21,146 nt of DNA from a methanogenic archaeon (lineage in GTDB: Archaea > Thermoplasmatota > Thermoplasmata > Methanomassiliicoccales > Methanomethylophilaceae), in assembly GCA_902787415.1 (NCBI GenBank), contig CADAGG010000014.1, positions 1-21,146 of the forward strand, read 5' to 3'. A program made the position numbers and the translations under genes. The notes under the pieces are model-generated. The model did not search any database, was not told the origin of the DNA, and saw nothing but the letters and a program-made list of their open reading frames with translations. Shown here piece after piece: positions 1 through 7,783 of this stretch; positions within the stretch are counted from its first letter, which is position 1; every line of letters begins with the position of its first letter.

Positions 1-1052
1 CGACGCTTGCCGTACTTCTCGAATCCGTAGCCGATGGAGACCTCTTCGTAGATGTCGGCGTCGTGCAGGATGTCGAACCTGTAGGCGGGGACGTAGGCGG
101 TGAGCCTGTCTCCCTCCGCCTTTCCGTCGATACCGCAGCGCTGGAGGGCCTTGACGCACTCCTCGCCGGTGAGCGGGATTCCGTTGACGTGGTTGCATGC
201 CTCGATGGAGACGGTCTTCTCGCGGGGCGTGAGGTCGGGGTAGACCTTCTTGGGTGCGCCCTCCATCTCGATGGTGCAGATCTGTCCGCCCCTCTCGACG
301 AGGGCGGCGGCCACGATGTTGAGGCAGACCTCGACGGATTTCTCGTCGAAGCCGGTGACGTCGATGAAGATGTTCCTGGTGTTCTCGGTGACGGTGGTGA
401 GCGCTCCGTTGATGATCGGGGGGAACGAGAGGACGTTGCCGTCAGCGTCGAAGATGATGGGGAACTTGTCGAACCCGTCCATGAGGTGGGCGAACGCCTT
501 CCCCTTCTCGTGCTTGGTCAGGACCTCGCGGGGGGTCATGGCCTCGGTCTTGGCGAGGGGCACGAAGGACATGGAGTCTGGGTCAACCGCTTTGAAGGTG
601 AACGGGGGTTTGACCTTGTCGAGGTCGTGGACGCCGATGGCGAGCTTGGTCCTCTTCCTTCCGACGGTGGTGTGCAGCTTCTCCTGCAGCTCCATGATGG
701 AGCGGAGGGCCTGGTCGTCGATGGTCACGCCCTTGACGACGCATCCCATGAAGTAGGGCCTGATCTTCTTGACCTCGTCGGTCACGATGGCTTTCACATC
801 GCTCTTGCCGAGCTCGTACTTCTTGAGTCCGGGTTCGAATCCGAGGAAGGCCTTCAGTCCGCGGGCGATGCCCTCGGCGGAGTACATGTCGGGCCTGTTG
901 GGGAAGAACTCGATGGCGATGGCGTCGGAGCCCTCCTCGTGCTCGTCGATGACGCCTCCCATGAGGGGGACCTGCTCGAGGACGGTTTCCATGGGGACGT
1001 CGTGTCCGATGATGCGGACCATGTCCTTGTAACTGGTGTTGATCACTGGCAT
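1..1052 (-). CDS. pheT: Phenylalanyl-tRNA synthetase beta subunit, archaeal type (partial, N-terminal ~350 residues)
   Basis: This is the tRNA-binding/editing subunit of the cytoplasmic alpha2beta2 enzyme that charges tRNA-Phe. The reading frame runs uninterrupted from an ATG at 1052-1050 to the left edge, so the C-terminal part lies outside the window. The product begins MPVINTSYKDMV and contains EFFPNRPDMYS near residue 50, PYFMGCVVKGV near 95, and PAYRFDILHDADIYEEV near the edge; these are typical of the archaeal/eukaryotic-type beta subunit (B1, B3/B4 and B5 regions). The start overlaps the end of hmgA by 10 nt, which suggests translational coupling. No pheS is visible. The family call is from recognisable motifs; the partner gene and full length cannot be judged here. 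Confidence 0.93.
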   Translation of the reverse strand, partial: MPVINTSYKDMVRIIGHDVPMETVLEQVPLMGGVIDEHEEGSDAIAIEFFPNRPDMYSAEGIARGLKAFLGFEPGLKKYELGKSDVKAIVTDEVKKIRPYFMGCVVKGVTIDDQALRSIMELQEKLHTTVGRKRTKLAIGVHDLDKVKPPFTFKAVDPDSMSFVPLAKTEAMTPREVLTKHEKGKAFAHLMDGFDKFPIIFDADGNVLSFPPIINGALTTVTENTRNIFIDVTGFDEKSVEVCLNIVAAALVERGGQICTIEMEGAPKKVYPDLTPREKTVSIEACNHVNGIPLTGEECVKALQRCGIDGKAEGDRLTAYVPAYRFDILHDADIYEEVSIGYGFEKYGKR

Positions 1053-2212
1053 TTCTTACCCCTTCCCAGTTCGGCGTGCGCCTTTCCGAGGTGTCCCGCG
1101 GCCTGTGCGCCGAGGGTGGAGAGCTCTCCCGCCAGGACGGTGACGGAGAGGATCTCGGCCAGTTTCCTCGCCTTGCCGGCTCCCTTGCAGCCCATGATGT
1201 TCAGGGCCTCGGTCTGGCAGGGCAGTCCGGTACCGCCTCCGACGGTTCCGAGTTCGACGGCGGGCATCCTGACGCTGATGTACAGGTTGCCGTCCACGTC
1301 CTCGCAGTCGGTGAGGGTCATGCTGCCTCCGATGACCTGCGCGGGGTCCTGTCCGGTGGCGATGTAGAATGCCGCGACCATGTTGGCGGCATGGGCGTTG
1401 GCACCGAGGGTACCGGCCATGGACGAACCGATCAGGTTCTTCCTGACGTTGGTCTCCACGATGGCGGCCGCGGTGGTGTGCAGTTTGGCCTCGACGATGT
1501 CCGCGGGGATGAGGGCCTCGGCAACGACGGTCTTGCCTCTTCCCTCGATCATGTTGATGGCAGCAGGCTTCTTGTCGCTGCACATGTTGCCGGATACGGA
1601 TACCATGACCGCTCCGGTGGCCTCCTCGATGACCCTGCAGGCCGCTTCGGACGCGATGGTGGCCATGTTCATTCCCATGGCGTCGCCGGTCTCGAAGGAG
1701 AACCTGAGGTAGAGTCCCCTTCCCATGGGGAACTTCTCGATCTTCGCGAGCTTTCCGTGGGAGGTGGTGCCTGCGACGGCAGCCTTGATCTCCTCCTCGT
1801 GGGCATCGATCCACTGGATGGTCTGGCAGGCGTGCTCCAGGTCCCTGACCCTCAGCACGGGGGCGCGGGTCATGTAGTCGCCGAAGACCCTGGTCCTTGA
1901 TCCGCCGGCGGCGTTGATAACGGACATTCCCCTTCCGATGGACGCGATGAGGGCGCCCTCGGTGGTGGCCAGGGGGACGATGAACTCCCCGTTGGCGTAC
2001 TCGCCGGAGATCTTCACGGGTCCCGCATAACCGAGGGGGACCTGGGTGGAGCCGATCATGTTCTCGCAGTTGTGGGCCGCCTTCTCCGGGTCGATGGCGC
2101 ACTTGGCGATGGTGTCGAGGTCCGCTCCGGAGTATTCGGCTACGGCGGCACGCCTCTCGTCGACGTCCGCCTGAGTGTGGCCCCTGTTCTTGAGGCCTGT
2201 TCCGTCTGTCAT
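1043..2212 (-). CDS. hmgA: 3-hydroxy-3-methylglutaryl-CoA reductase, class I (NADPH)
   Basis: It reduces HMG-CoA to mevalonate, the committed step towards the isoprenoid chains of archaeal membrane lipids. Class I signatures are clear: ENMIGSTQVPLGYAGPV near the N terminus, the catalytic glutamate in TTEGALIASIGRG, the cofactor-binding DAMGMNM, the catalytic lysine region CSDKKPAAINMIEGRGK, GTVGGGTGLPCQTEALN, and a C-terminal catalytic histidine in GKAHAELGRG. I place the start at the ATG at 2212 (389 residues; MTDGTGLKNRG), because a TATA box at 2233-2240 predicts transcription beginning at about 2210-2214, giving a leaderless message. An ATG four codons upstream (2224) is in frame but lies between the TATA box and the predicted start. 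The stop overlaps the pheT start, so the two are probably co-transcribed. Confidence 0.95.
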   Translation of the reverse strand: MTDGTGLKNRGHTQADVDERRAAVAEYSGADLDTIAKCAIDPEKAAHNCENMIGSTQVPLGYAGPVKISGEYANGEFIVPLATTEGALIASIGRGMSVINAAGGSRTRVFGDYMTRAPVLRVRDLEHACQTIQWIDAHEEEIKAAVAGTTSHGKLAKIEKFPMGRGLYLRFSFETGDAMGMNMATIASEAACRVIEEATGAVMVSVSGNMCSDKKPAAINMIEGRGKTVVAEALIPADIVEAKLHTTAAAIVETNVRKNLIGSSMAGTLGANAHAANMVAAFYIATGQDPAQVIGGSMTLTDCEDVDGNLYISVRMPAVELGTVGGGTGLPCQTEALNIMGCKGAGKARKLAEILSVTVLAGELSTLGAQAAGHLGKAHAELGRGKKCQ

Positions 2213-2232
2213 GCCCCAGGGCATTCGTTAGG

Positions 2233-2240
2233 TATTAAAA
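2233..2240 (-). promoter_or_regulatory. TATA box of hmgA
   Basis: On the minus strand the sequence reads TTTTAATA, identical to the element before the BchD-like gene at 2264-4216. Its centre is about 25 nt upstream of the ATG at 2212, which implies a leaderless hmgA mRNA and a promoter separate from the chelatase-like genes upstream. Confidence 0.6.
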
Positions 2241-2263
2241 TAGTAAGCGGGCGGGCGCGGTGT

Positions 2264-4216
2264 TCAGAGAATGCCGCGGTCCTTCTTGATCTCCCACATC
2301 ATCTTGCCGACGTCGTACAGGTGGGCGTCCTCGCGGGGCCTGGTGTTGCCCCAGAGGCGGGAGACCGTGGTCTTGGATTCCAGGTCGTCGAGCATGAAGA
2401 GCCTGCCGTGGAGGGTCTTGGCGAGGTTCAGCGGCATGTCGGACTTGGAGGCGCCGAGTCCGGTGTCCACCACGATCCAATCGACGTTCTCCGCCGTGAG
2501 GTGTCCCGCGATATCCAGGGCCTCCTCGCACGGGTCCCTGTCTGGGTCTATCGATTTCGTGGCCTTGCCGTCGGTGAAGACGACGATGTGGATGAAGGCC
2601 TCGGGATGCTTCTTCTTGTAGGATTGGACGAACCTCCAGCAGGCCATGAAGGCGTCGCTGAGCGGGGTGCCCTTGTCCAGTTTGATGTCCTCGACGATCT
2701 TGGTGAGCTGGTCGACCGCCCTGGTCGGCGGCATGATCTCCTCGATCCTCCTCTCGTTGAAGGTCATGAGGCCCACGCGGTCCCTCTTGGCGTAGTGGGA
2801 TTCGAGCATCGATAGGATGGCGGCCTTGGTCTTGCCGATGCGGTTCCTGATGATCAGGGAGCCGCTGGCATCCAGCATGAAGTAGAACGCGTGCTCCACG
2901 TGCTTGGTGCGCACCTTCTCCCTGACGTCGCTCTTGCTGATCTTCACCATGCCCTTGCCCCTCCCGCGGGACTTCTGGTAGGGCGCGGCGGCCCGGATGG
3001 TGGCATCCACCGCGATGTCGTTGCATTCGCCCTTGGGGATGCGGAACCCGGTGTACTTCCCGCCGGGGGATTCCACGTACCTGCTGTGCTTGGAGTCGCT
3101 CTCCTTCCCGAAGTAGTCGGCCTCCTCCATGAGGTCGATGGTGTCGAACCTGGCGGACACCTTGGCGACGAGCTCGGTGTCCTCGTCGTCGCTCTCCGTC
3201 TTGGTCTCCAGGAGGTCGGTGATCTCGTCCGGGTTCACGTCCTCGTTGATCTTGTCGACGATCCTGCTCTCGGTGTTGCCCTTCCTCTCGTCGTGGATGA
3301 AGAGGGCCATGTCCCTGTTGGGGTAGGCGAGGGGCTGGGGTTCGGGCTCCTTCTTCTCCTCGGTCTCGAAGATGGTCCTGCGGTGGTTGAGGGTGTACTC
3401 GGAAGCCAGGAGGATATCGTCGTCGTTGGTCCTCTTCCTGCCCGCTATGGCTGCAAGTGCTACTGCGCACTGACCGCATGATACCAGGCCCCTCATGCCG
3501 GGCACGCCGTACTTCTCGCAGACCTCGGCGATGGCCTTTCTGTGCTTCTTCAGGAGCTTCACCTGAGGCAGCAGGAGGCGTGCCTTCTCCACATGTGCCA
3601 GCAGCTGTCTGTCGAGCTTCTCGTAATGCTCCAGGAAGGAGGTGTCGCCGTCGTAGAAGCGGAGGTTGTTCCTCACCGATTGGAGGTACTCCTCCTCGTC
3701 GGGACGGTGCATCTTCACGCACATGTCGAAGCGGTCCTTCAGGTGGGGGTCGAGGCGGTCGCGCAGGGAGGTCACGGTGGCCAGGAGCTTGATCCTCGCG
3801 GGGTATTCCACCGAGAGGCCCTCCCTCTCTATGATGACTTTCCCCTTGGAGGCGGTCTCCAGGGCCTGGAGCGCGGTGAGCTTCTCCATCAGGTCGATAC
3901 CGTCTATGCAGACGGCACCTCCGTCGGCCTCTCCCAGGAGACCGATCTCGGGTTCCATCTGCCCGGTGGCGATGGCCTTCTCGATGTTGATGGAACCGAA
4001 CAGACGGTCCTCGGTCACGCCGATGGGGACGTTGATGAGGGGGACGTCCGGATTCAGCGAGGCGAGCGAGCGGACCAGGGTGGTCTTGCCGGTGCCCGAA
4101 TCGCCGGTGACCAGCATCGACCTCAGGTTGGGATTCACGAGGAGGCACAGCAGGGCCTTCTTGGCCTTCCTGTTGCCGGCTATGACAGAGAACGGTAGAA
4201 CGTCATGGTCGGTCAA
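2264..4216 (-). CDS. BchD/ChlD-like AAA+ plus VWA protein (paralogue 2)
   Basis: It resembles the D subunit of magnesium/cobalt chelatases: an N-terminal AAA+ module, an acidic linker and a C-terminal VWA (integrin I-like) domain. Numbered from the chosen start (650 residues), Walker A is GDSGTGKT at 38-45. The Walker B position reads AVCIDGIDLM at 101-110, so the usual catalytic glutamate (DE) is replaced by glycine. The acidic linker lies around 285-350. The VWA domain has the MIDAS motif DASGS (D449, S451, S453) and a later VVFTDG. I chose a TTG start at 4216: GGAGG lies 8 nt upstream (4225-4229), the TATA box at 4276-4283 predicts a ~38-nt leader, and the N terminus (seven residues, then PFSVIAGN) aligns exactly with the paralogue upstream. 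An ATG at 4264 is in frame but has no ribosome site. Family is secure; substrate and partner are unknown. Confidence 0.88.
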   Translation of the reverse strand: MTDHDVLPFSVIAGNRKAKKALLCLLVNPNLRSMLVTGDSGTGKTTLVRSLASLNPDVPLINVPIGVTEDRLFGSINIEKAIATGQMEPEIGLLGEADGGAVCIDGIDLMEKLTALQALETASKGKVIIEREGLSVEYPARIKLLATVTSLRDRLDPHLKDRFDMCVKMHRPDEEEYLQSVRNNLRFYDGDTSFLEHYEKLDRQLLAHVEKARLLLPQVKLLKKHRKAIAEVCEKYGVPGMRGLVSCGQCAVALAAIAGRKRTNDDDILLASEYTLNHRRTIFETEEKKEPEPQPLAYPNRDMALFIHDERKGNTESRIVDKINEDVNPDEITDLLETKTESDDEDTELVAKVSARFDTIDLMEEADYFGKESDSKHSRYVESPGGKYTGFRIPKGECNDIAVDATIRAAAPYQKSRGRGKGMVKISKSDVREKVRTKHVEHAFYFMLDASGSLIIRNRIGKTKAAILSMLESHYAKRDRVGLMTFNERRIEEIMPPTRAVDQLTKIVEDIKLDKGTPLSDAFMACWRFVQSYKKKHPEAFIHIVVFTDGKATKSIDPDRDPCEEALDIAGHLTAENVDWIVVDTGLGASKSDMPLNLAKTLHGRLFMLDDLESKTTVSRLWGNTRPREDAHLYDVGKMMWEIKKDRGIL

Positions 4217-4224
4217 TGCTTGTC

Positions 4225-4283
4225 CCTCCTTGTCTTGTTCTGAAATCCCAGAGCGGATGGACATGGCGTTGCGGATATTAAAA
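4225..4283 (-). promoter_or_regulatory. Promoter and ribosome site of the second BchD-like gene
   Basis: Minus strand: TATA box TTTTAATA at 4283-4276, then a strong Shine-Dalgarno site AAGGAGGG at 4231-4224, eight bases before the TTG at 4216. The promoter sits in the 72-bp gap after the first BchD-like gene, so the second copy can be transcribed independently as well as by read-through. These elements decide the start codon of the gene at 2264-4216. Confidence 0.6.
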
Positions 4284-4336
4284 GAAAGGACGAATGGTTG
4301 ATGTGGGCCGCCGCACGGAGGCGGCGGCCCGGGGGA

Positions 4337-6382
4337 TCATCTGAGTCCCCTCTCCTTCTCCTTGTCGAAGAAGATCGGACGGTTCTCGTCCATCCATTGG
4401 GGTTTGGATTCCTTGTTCTCGGAATTCTCGGGATTGGGCTGGCCGGCGTTGGTGCCCCACACGGTGGAGCAGGTGTCCTTGGACTGCAGGTCGTCGAGCA
4501 TGAAGAGCCTGCCACCCAGGTTCTGGGCGAGGTACATGGGCATGTCGGACTTGGAGGTGCCGAGTCCGGTGTCGACCACGATCCAGTCCACGTTCTCCTC
4601 GTGGAGGTGCTTGGCGATCTCCAGGGCCTCCTCGCAGGGATCCTTGGCGGGATCGATGGACTGGGTGGCCCTGCCGTCCGTGAAGACGACGACGTGGATG
4701 AACGCCTCGGGGTGCTTCTTCCTGTAGGATTTCACGAACCTCCAGCATTCCATGAACGCCTTGCTGAGTGGGGTTCCGGTGTCGACCGAGATGTTGGTGA
4801 TGGCATCCGAGAGGTGCTCGACCGCCCTGGTGGGGGGCATGACCTCCTCGATCCTCTTCTCGTTGAACGTCATGAGGCCGACGCGGTCCCTCTTGGCGAA
4901 GTGGAGCTCCAGCATGGAGAGGATGGCGGCCTTGGTCTTTCCGATACGGTTCCTGATGACCAGGGATCCGCTGGCGTCGAGCATGAAGTAGAAGGCGTTC
5001 TCCACATGCTTGGTGCGCACCTTCTCCCTGATGTCGTCCTTGGTGATCTTGACCTTCCCCTCCTCGCGTTTCCTGGAGAACTGGTGGGGGGCGGCGGCCC
5101 TGATGGTGGCGTCGATGGCGATGTCGGAGCAGTCGCCCTTCGGTATGCGGAAGGCGGTGTACTTTCCGGTGGCGGACTCGACGTACTTCTGACGTTTGTT
5201 CTGTCCCTCGACACCGTAGTAATCGGCGGCCTCCATGAGGTCGACGGTGTCGAACCTCTCCGCCACCTTGGCGACGAGCTCGGTCTCGATGTACTCCTCG
5301 TTGAATTCGAGGTTGTTGACCTCGAGGAGGGCCTGCGGCTCGACGTCGCTGAGGGATACCGCCTGCTCGACGGTGATGCCCTCGTCATCGTCGTCCTCTT
5401 CCTCCGCGGCCTCCTTTTCCTCCTCCTGGGACTTCTTGACCGAGGGGCGGTCGTCGTGGACGAAGCGCATGATGTCCCGGTTGGGATAGGCGAGGGTCTC
5501 GTTCTTGGTGGCCTCGGGTTCCTTCTTCTTCTCGAAGACGGTCCTGCGGTGGTTGAGCGTGAGCTCGGTGGCGTAGATGATGTCGTCGGTGGTGGTCTTC
5601 TTCCTGCCGTTCAGGGCGGCGAGGGTGACGGCGACCTGGGCGCAGGCGACGGTTCCCCTGTCTCCGACGACTCCGTATTTGTTGGAGATGCGTGCGATGG
5701 CGACGAGGTGCTTCACGAGCAGCCTGACCTCGGGGAGCAGCTTCCTGGCCTCTTTGACCTTCTCGAGGATGGCCCTGTCCTCGTCGGCGTAATCCTTGAA
5801 GAACTCGAGGTTGCCGTCCTGCAGCATGAGGTTGTTCCTGAGGGACACGATGTACTCGGCCTCCTCGGGGCGCCTCATCTTGACGCTGATGTCGAAACGG
5901 TCCTTGAGGTGGGGGTTGATCCTCTCCCTGAGGGAGGTGGTGGTGGCCAGCAGCTTGACGTCGGCGTCGTACTTCACCGAGAGGCCCTCCCTCTCGATGA
6001 TTACCTCCCCTTTGATGGCGGTCTCGAGCGCCTGCAGGGCGACCAGCTTGTCCATCAGGTCGATGTCGTCGATGCAGATCACACCGTGGTCCGCCTCTCC
6101 GAAGAGACCCTTCTCGGCCTCCATCTTGCCGGTGGTGACCGCCTTCTCCAGGTTGATGGATCCGAACAGACGGTCCTCGGTGGCGCCGATGGGCACGTTC
6201 ACCACGGGCATGCCGGGGTCCAGGGACTCGATGGAGCGGACGAGGGTGGTCTTGCCGGTACCTGTGGCCCCGTTCAGGAGCAGAGACTTCAGGTTGGGGT
6301 TCACCAGCAGGCAGAGGACGGCGGTCTTCGCGGTCTGGTTCCCGGCGACCGCCGAGAACGGCATGATGGCCGATTCCTGCAT
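4337..6382 (-). CDS. BchD/ChlD-like AAA+ plus VWA protein (paralogue 1)
   Basis: A 681-residue paralogue of the protein at 2264-4216 with the same order of domains. AAA+ module: Walker A GATGTGKT at 38-45; the Walker B position VICIDDIDLM at 101-110 has D in place of the usual E; conserved PHLKDRFD at 158-165. A strongly acidic linker lies around 318-335 (runs of E and D). The VWA domain has MIDAS DASGS (D469, S471, S473), DTGTP near 534-538 and VVFTDG ending at 570. The ATG at 6382 shares one base with the TGA of the BchI-like gene (TGATG), so translation is coupled; longer in-frame extension upstream overlaps that gene and is not coding. In known chelatases D is a scaffold bound by the I-subunit ring; that role is inferred here. 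No H/CobN-type subunit is present. Confidence 0.9.
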   Translation of the reverse strand: MQESAIMPFSAVAGNQTAKTAVLCLLVNPNLKSLLLNGATGTGKTTLVRSIESLDPGMPVVNVPIGATEDRLFGSINLEKAVTTGKMEAEKGLFGEADHGVICIDDIDLMDKLVALQALETAIKGEVIIEREGLSVKYDADVKLLATTTSLRERINPHLKDRFDISVKMRRPEEAEYIVSLRNNLMLQDGNLEFFKDYADEDRAILEKVKEARKLLPEVRLLVKHLVAIARISNKYGVVGDRGTVACAQVAVTLAALNGRKKTTTDDIIYATELTLNHRRTVFEKKKEPEATKNETLAYPNRDIMRFVHDDRPSVKKSQEEEKEAAEEEDDDDEGITVEQAVSLSDVEPQALLEVNNLEFNEEYIETELVAKVAERFDTVDLMEAADYYGVEGQNKRQKYVESATGKYTAFRIPKGDCSDIAIDATIRAAAPHQFSRKREEGKVKITKDDIREKVRTKHVENAFYFMLDASGSLVIRNRIGKTKAAILSMLELHFAKRDRVGLMTFNEKRIEEVMPPTRAVEHLSDAITNISVDTGTPLSKAFMECWRFVKSYRKKHPEAFIHVVVFTDGRATQSIDPAKDPCEEALEIAKHLHEENVDWIVVDTGLGTSKSDMPMYLAQNLGGRLFMLDDLQSKDTCSTVWGTNAGQPNPENSENKESKPQWMDENRPIFFDKEKERGLR

Positions 6383-7413
6383 CAGAACTTGCTCAGGCAA
6401 GTCCTTACCTCGTTCACGTCGAAGGTGGTGTTCTCGAAGGCCTTCTTCTTGATACGGTGGGAGAGGACCATGGGGGCGACCTTGATGAAGTCCTCCTTGA
6501 CGATGTGGTCCCTGCCCTCGAGTGCGGCGTTGGCGCGTGCCGCCCTCATGAGTGCGAGGTCCGCTCTGTGTCCCTCCATCTTGAAGTGTCCGGAGAGTTT
6601 GGCGGCCATCATGATGGACTTGTCGTCGAGTTCGACCTTGGCGACGATGTCCTTGGCCTTGGCGAGCTTCTGCCTCATCTCCTCGAGCTCCTCCTTGCAT
6701 CCGGCGAGGTAGGCCTCGGGGTCCGCGTCGTAGGTCATACGGCGTTTGATGACCTCCATACGGGATTCGAGAATGTATTCTTCTTTAACTTCTATAGAGA
6801 GACCGAACCTGTCGAGAAGCTGGGGCCTCAGGTCTCCCTCCTCGGGGTTCATGGTTCCGATGAGGATGAAGTTGGAGGGGTGGGAGAAGGAGATTCCCTC
6901 CCTCTCGATGTAGTTCCTTCCCATGGCTGCGGAGTCGAGGAGAAGGTCGACGATGTGGTCGTCGAGGAGGTTGATCTCGTCGACGTACAGGATGTTGCCG
7001 TTGGCGTTGGCGAGGATTCCGGGCTCGAACTTCCTCTTTCCGGTCTCCAGGACGTGCTCGAGGTCGAGGGTTCCGGCGACACGGTCCTCGGTGGCGTTCA
7101 GGGGGAGTTCGACGACCTTGGTGGGAGCCATCACGGTCTCGAGCTTTCCGTCCCTCTCGAGCTTCTCCCTGCACTCGGGGCACATCTTACGGATCTGGTT
7201 GGGGTCGCATCCGAACCTGCATCCCTTTACGACGGGGTGAGGGGGGAGGAACTGGGGCATGGAACGGACCGCGGTGGACTTGGCGGTTCCCTTGCTTCCC
7301 TTGATGAGGACTCCGCCGACGCTGGGGTCGACGGCGTTCAGGAGCAGTGCGAGTTTCATGTCTTTCTGTCCGACGATGCGGGTGAAGGGGAAGGTGTAGT
7401 TGTCTTCGGCCAT
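6382..7413 (-). CDS. BchI/ChlI-like AAA+ ATPase (chelatase motor subunit)
   Basis: A 343-residue MoxR/BchI-clade AAA+ ATPase. From the ATG at 7413 it begins MAEDNYTFPFTRIVGQ, a standard BchI opening. Walker A is GSKGTAKS at 39-46. A four-cysteine insertion (C65, C69, C78, C81) looks like a small metal knot. Walker B is ILYVDEINLL at 141-150 with D145 and E146 intact, sensor 1 is GTMNPEEG near 187, and RPQLLDRFGL lies at 196-205. It is therefore the catalytically complete ATPase, whereas both BchD-like neighbours have altered Walker B. Its stop overlaps the start of the first BchD-like gene. An upstream in-frame ATG at 7434 is an alternative start. In Mg- or Co-chelatase the ring powers metal insertion into a tetrapyrrole held by an H/CobN subunit; the cargo in this organism is not shown by the sequence. 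Confidence 0.9.
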   Translation of the reverse strand: MAEDNYTFPFTRIVGQKDMKLALLLNAVDPSVGGVLIKGSKGTAKSTAVRSMPQFLPPHPVVKGCRFGCDPNQIRKMCPECREKLERDGKLETVMAPTKVVELPLNATEDRVAGTLDLEHVLETGKRKFEPGILANANGNILYVDEINLLDDHIVDLLLDSAAMGRNYIEREGISFSHPSNFILIGTMNPEEGDLRPQLLDRFGLSIEVKEEYILESRMEVIKRRMTYDADPEAYLAGCKEELEEMRQKLAKAKDIVAKVELDDKSIMMAAKLSGHFKMEGHRADLALMRAARANAALEGRDHIVKEDFIKVAPMVLSHRIKKKAFENTTFDVNEVRTCLSKF

Positions 7414-7556
7414 GGTATCTGAGCGTTTTAACATACCTTCGACTATAAGTTGATTGCCCGAATTCGCAGCAAGTTTTAACTATGGTTTGTGACGAAAATT
7501 TGATGGATATATGGTTCATCCATTCATTAGCCTACATAAATTGTGCATATTTCGGC

Positions 7557-7574
7557 GGTTTTGGCGCCAAAACC
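7557..7574. promoter_or_regulatory. 18-bp perfect palindrome, candidate operator
   Basis: GGTTTTGGCGCCAAAACC is a perfect 18-bp dyad, about 100 bp upstream of the mttB TATA box and about 145 bp upstream of the BchI-like start. A symmetric site of this length in a divergent regulatory region suits a dimeric helix-turn-helix regulator; the MarR-like protein encoded after mttC is a natural candidate by position only. I saw no second copy in this window. Confidence 0.5.
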
Positions 7575-7673
7575 CTATGAAATGCACCTCTAAACAGGGG
7601 TAAAATACGTTGAAAACCGAGATTGGAGACGTTTATTCTGTTGTTTTCATCATCTATTTTGTTGAGTCCTTCA

Positions 7674-7687
7674 CGAAAATATATATA
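7674..7687 (+). promoter_or_regulatory. BRE and TATA box of mttB
   Basis: CGAAAA followed by AATATATATA is a near-ideal archaeal BRE/TATA pair and the strongest promoter-like sequence in the window. It predicts transcription start near 7708 and a leader of about 76 nt, as expected for a highly expressed methylotrophy gene. Confidence 0.75.
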
Positions 7688-7742
7688 CAATTGGATGGAT
7701 GATAAGCCAAGACGAGTTGGGAAACTGACTTGTCATACGTGA

Positions 7743-7774
7743 GTTCCTTTAGGGGAACGAGCGTTGATTGGAGG
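7743..7774 (+). promoter_or_regulatory. mttB leader hairpin and Shine-Dalgarno site
   Basis: GTTCC (7743-7747) pairs with GGAAC (7754-7758) to form a small hairpin in the leader. It is followed by GGAGG at 7770-7774, nine bases before the ATG at 7784. The ribosome site fixes the mttB start and argues against an in-frame TTG at 7730. Confidence 0.6.
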
Positions 7775-7783
7775 AAAAACAAA

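Larger units (their letters stand above)
7414..7783. other. Divergent intergenic region between the BchI-like gene and mttB
   Basis: About 370 bp, clearly more AT-rich than the flanking genes, with no credible ORF. It holds an 18-bp palindrome (7557-7574), an inverted repeat ATGGAT/ATCCAT (7503-7508 and 7518-7523) around an AT-rich core, the mttB promoter (7674-7687) and a ~76-nt mttB leader. On the minus strand two weak TATA-like stretches could serve the BchI-like gene: CATATATCC (about 7506-7514) and CTTATAG (about 7445-7451). I cannot choose between them. Confidence 0.6.

Noticed and set aside
63..1367. A 434-codon plus-strand frame spanning the pheT-hmgA boundary
   Set aside because: It crosses two well-supported minus-strand genes and shows no protein family motif.
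4298..6712. An 804-codon open frame on the plus strand opposite the first BchD-like gene
   Set aside because: It is the mirror of a real gene: the minus frame has Walker A, MIDAS and a paralogue, while this frame gives a low-complexity acidic, V/L/G-rich protein with no motif. Codon bias and high GC remove stops from the antisense frame.
7730..7783. An upstream in-frame TTG start adding 18 residues to MttB
   Set aside because: No ribosome site precedes it, the extension is not family-like, and GGAGG at 7770-7774 points to ATG 7784.
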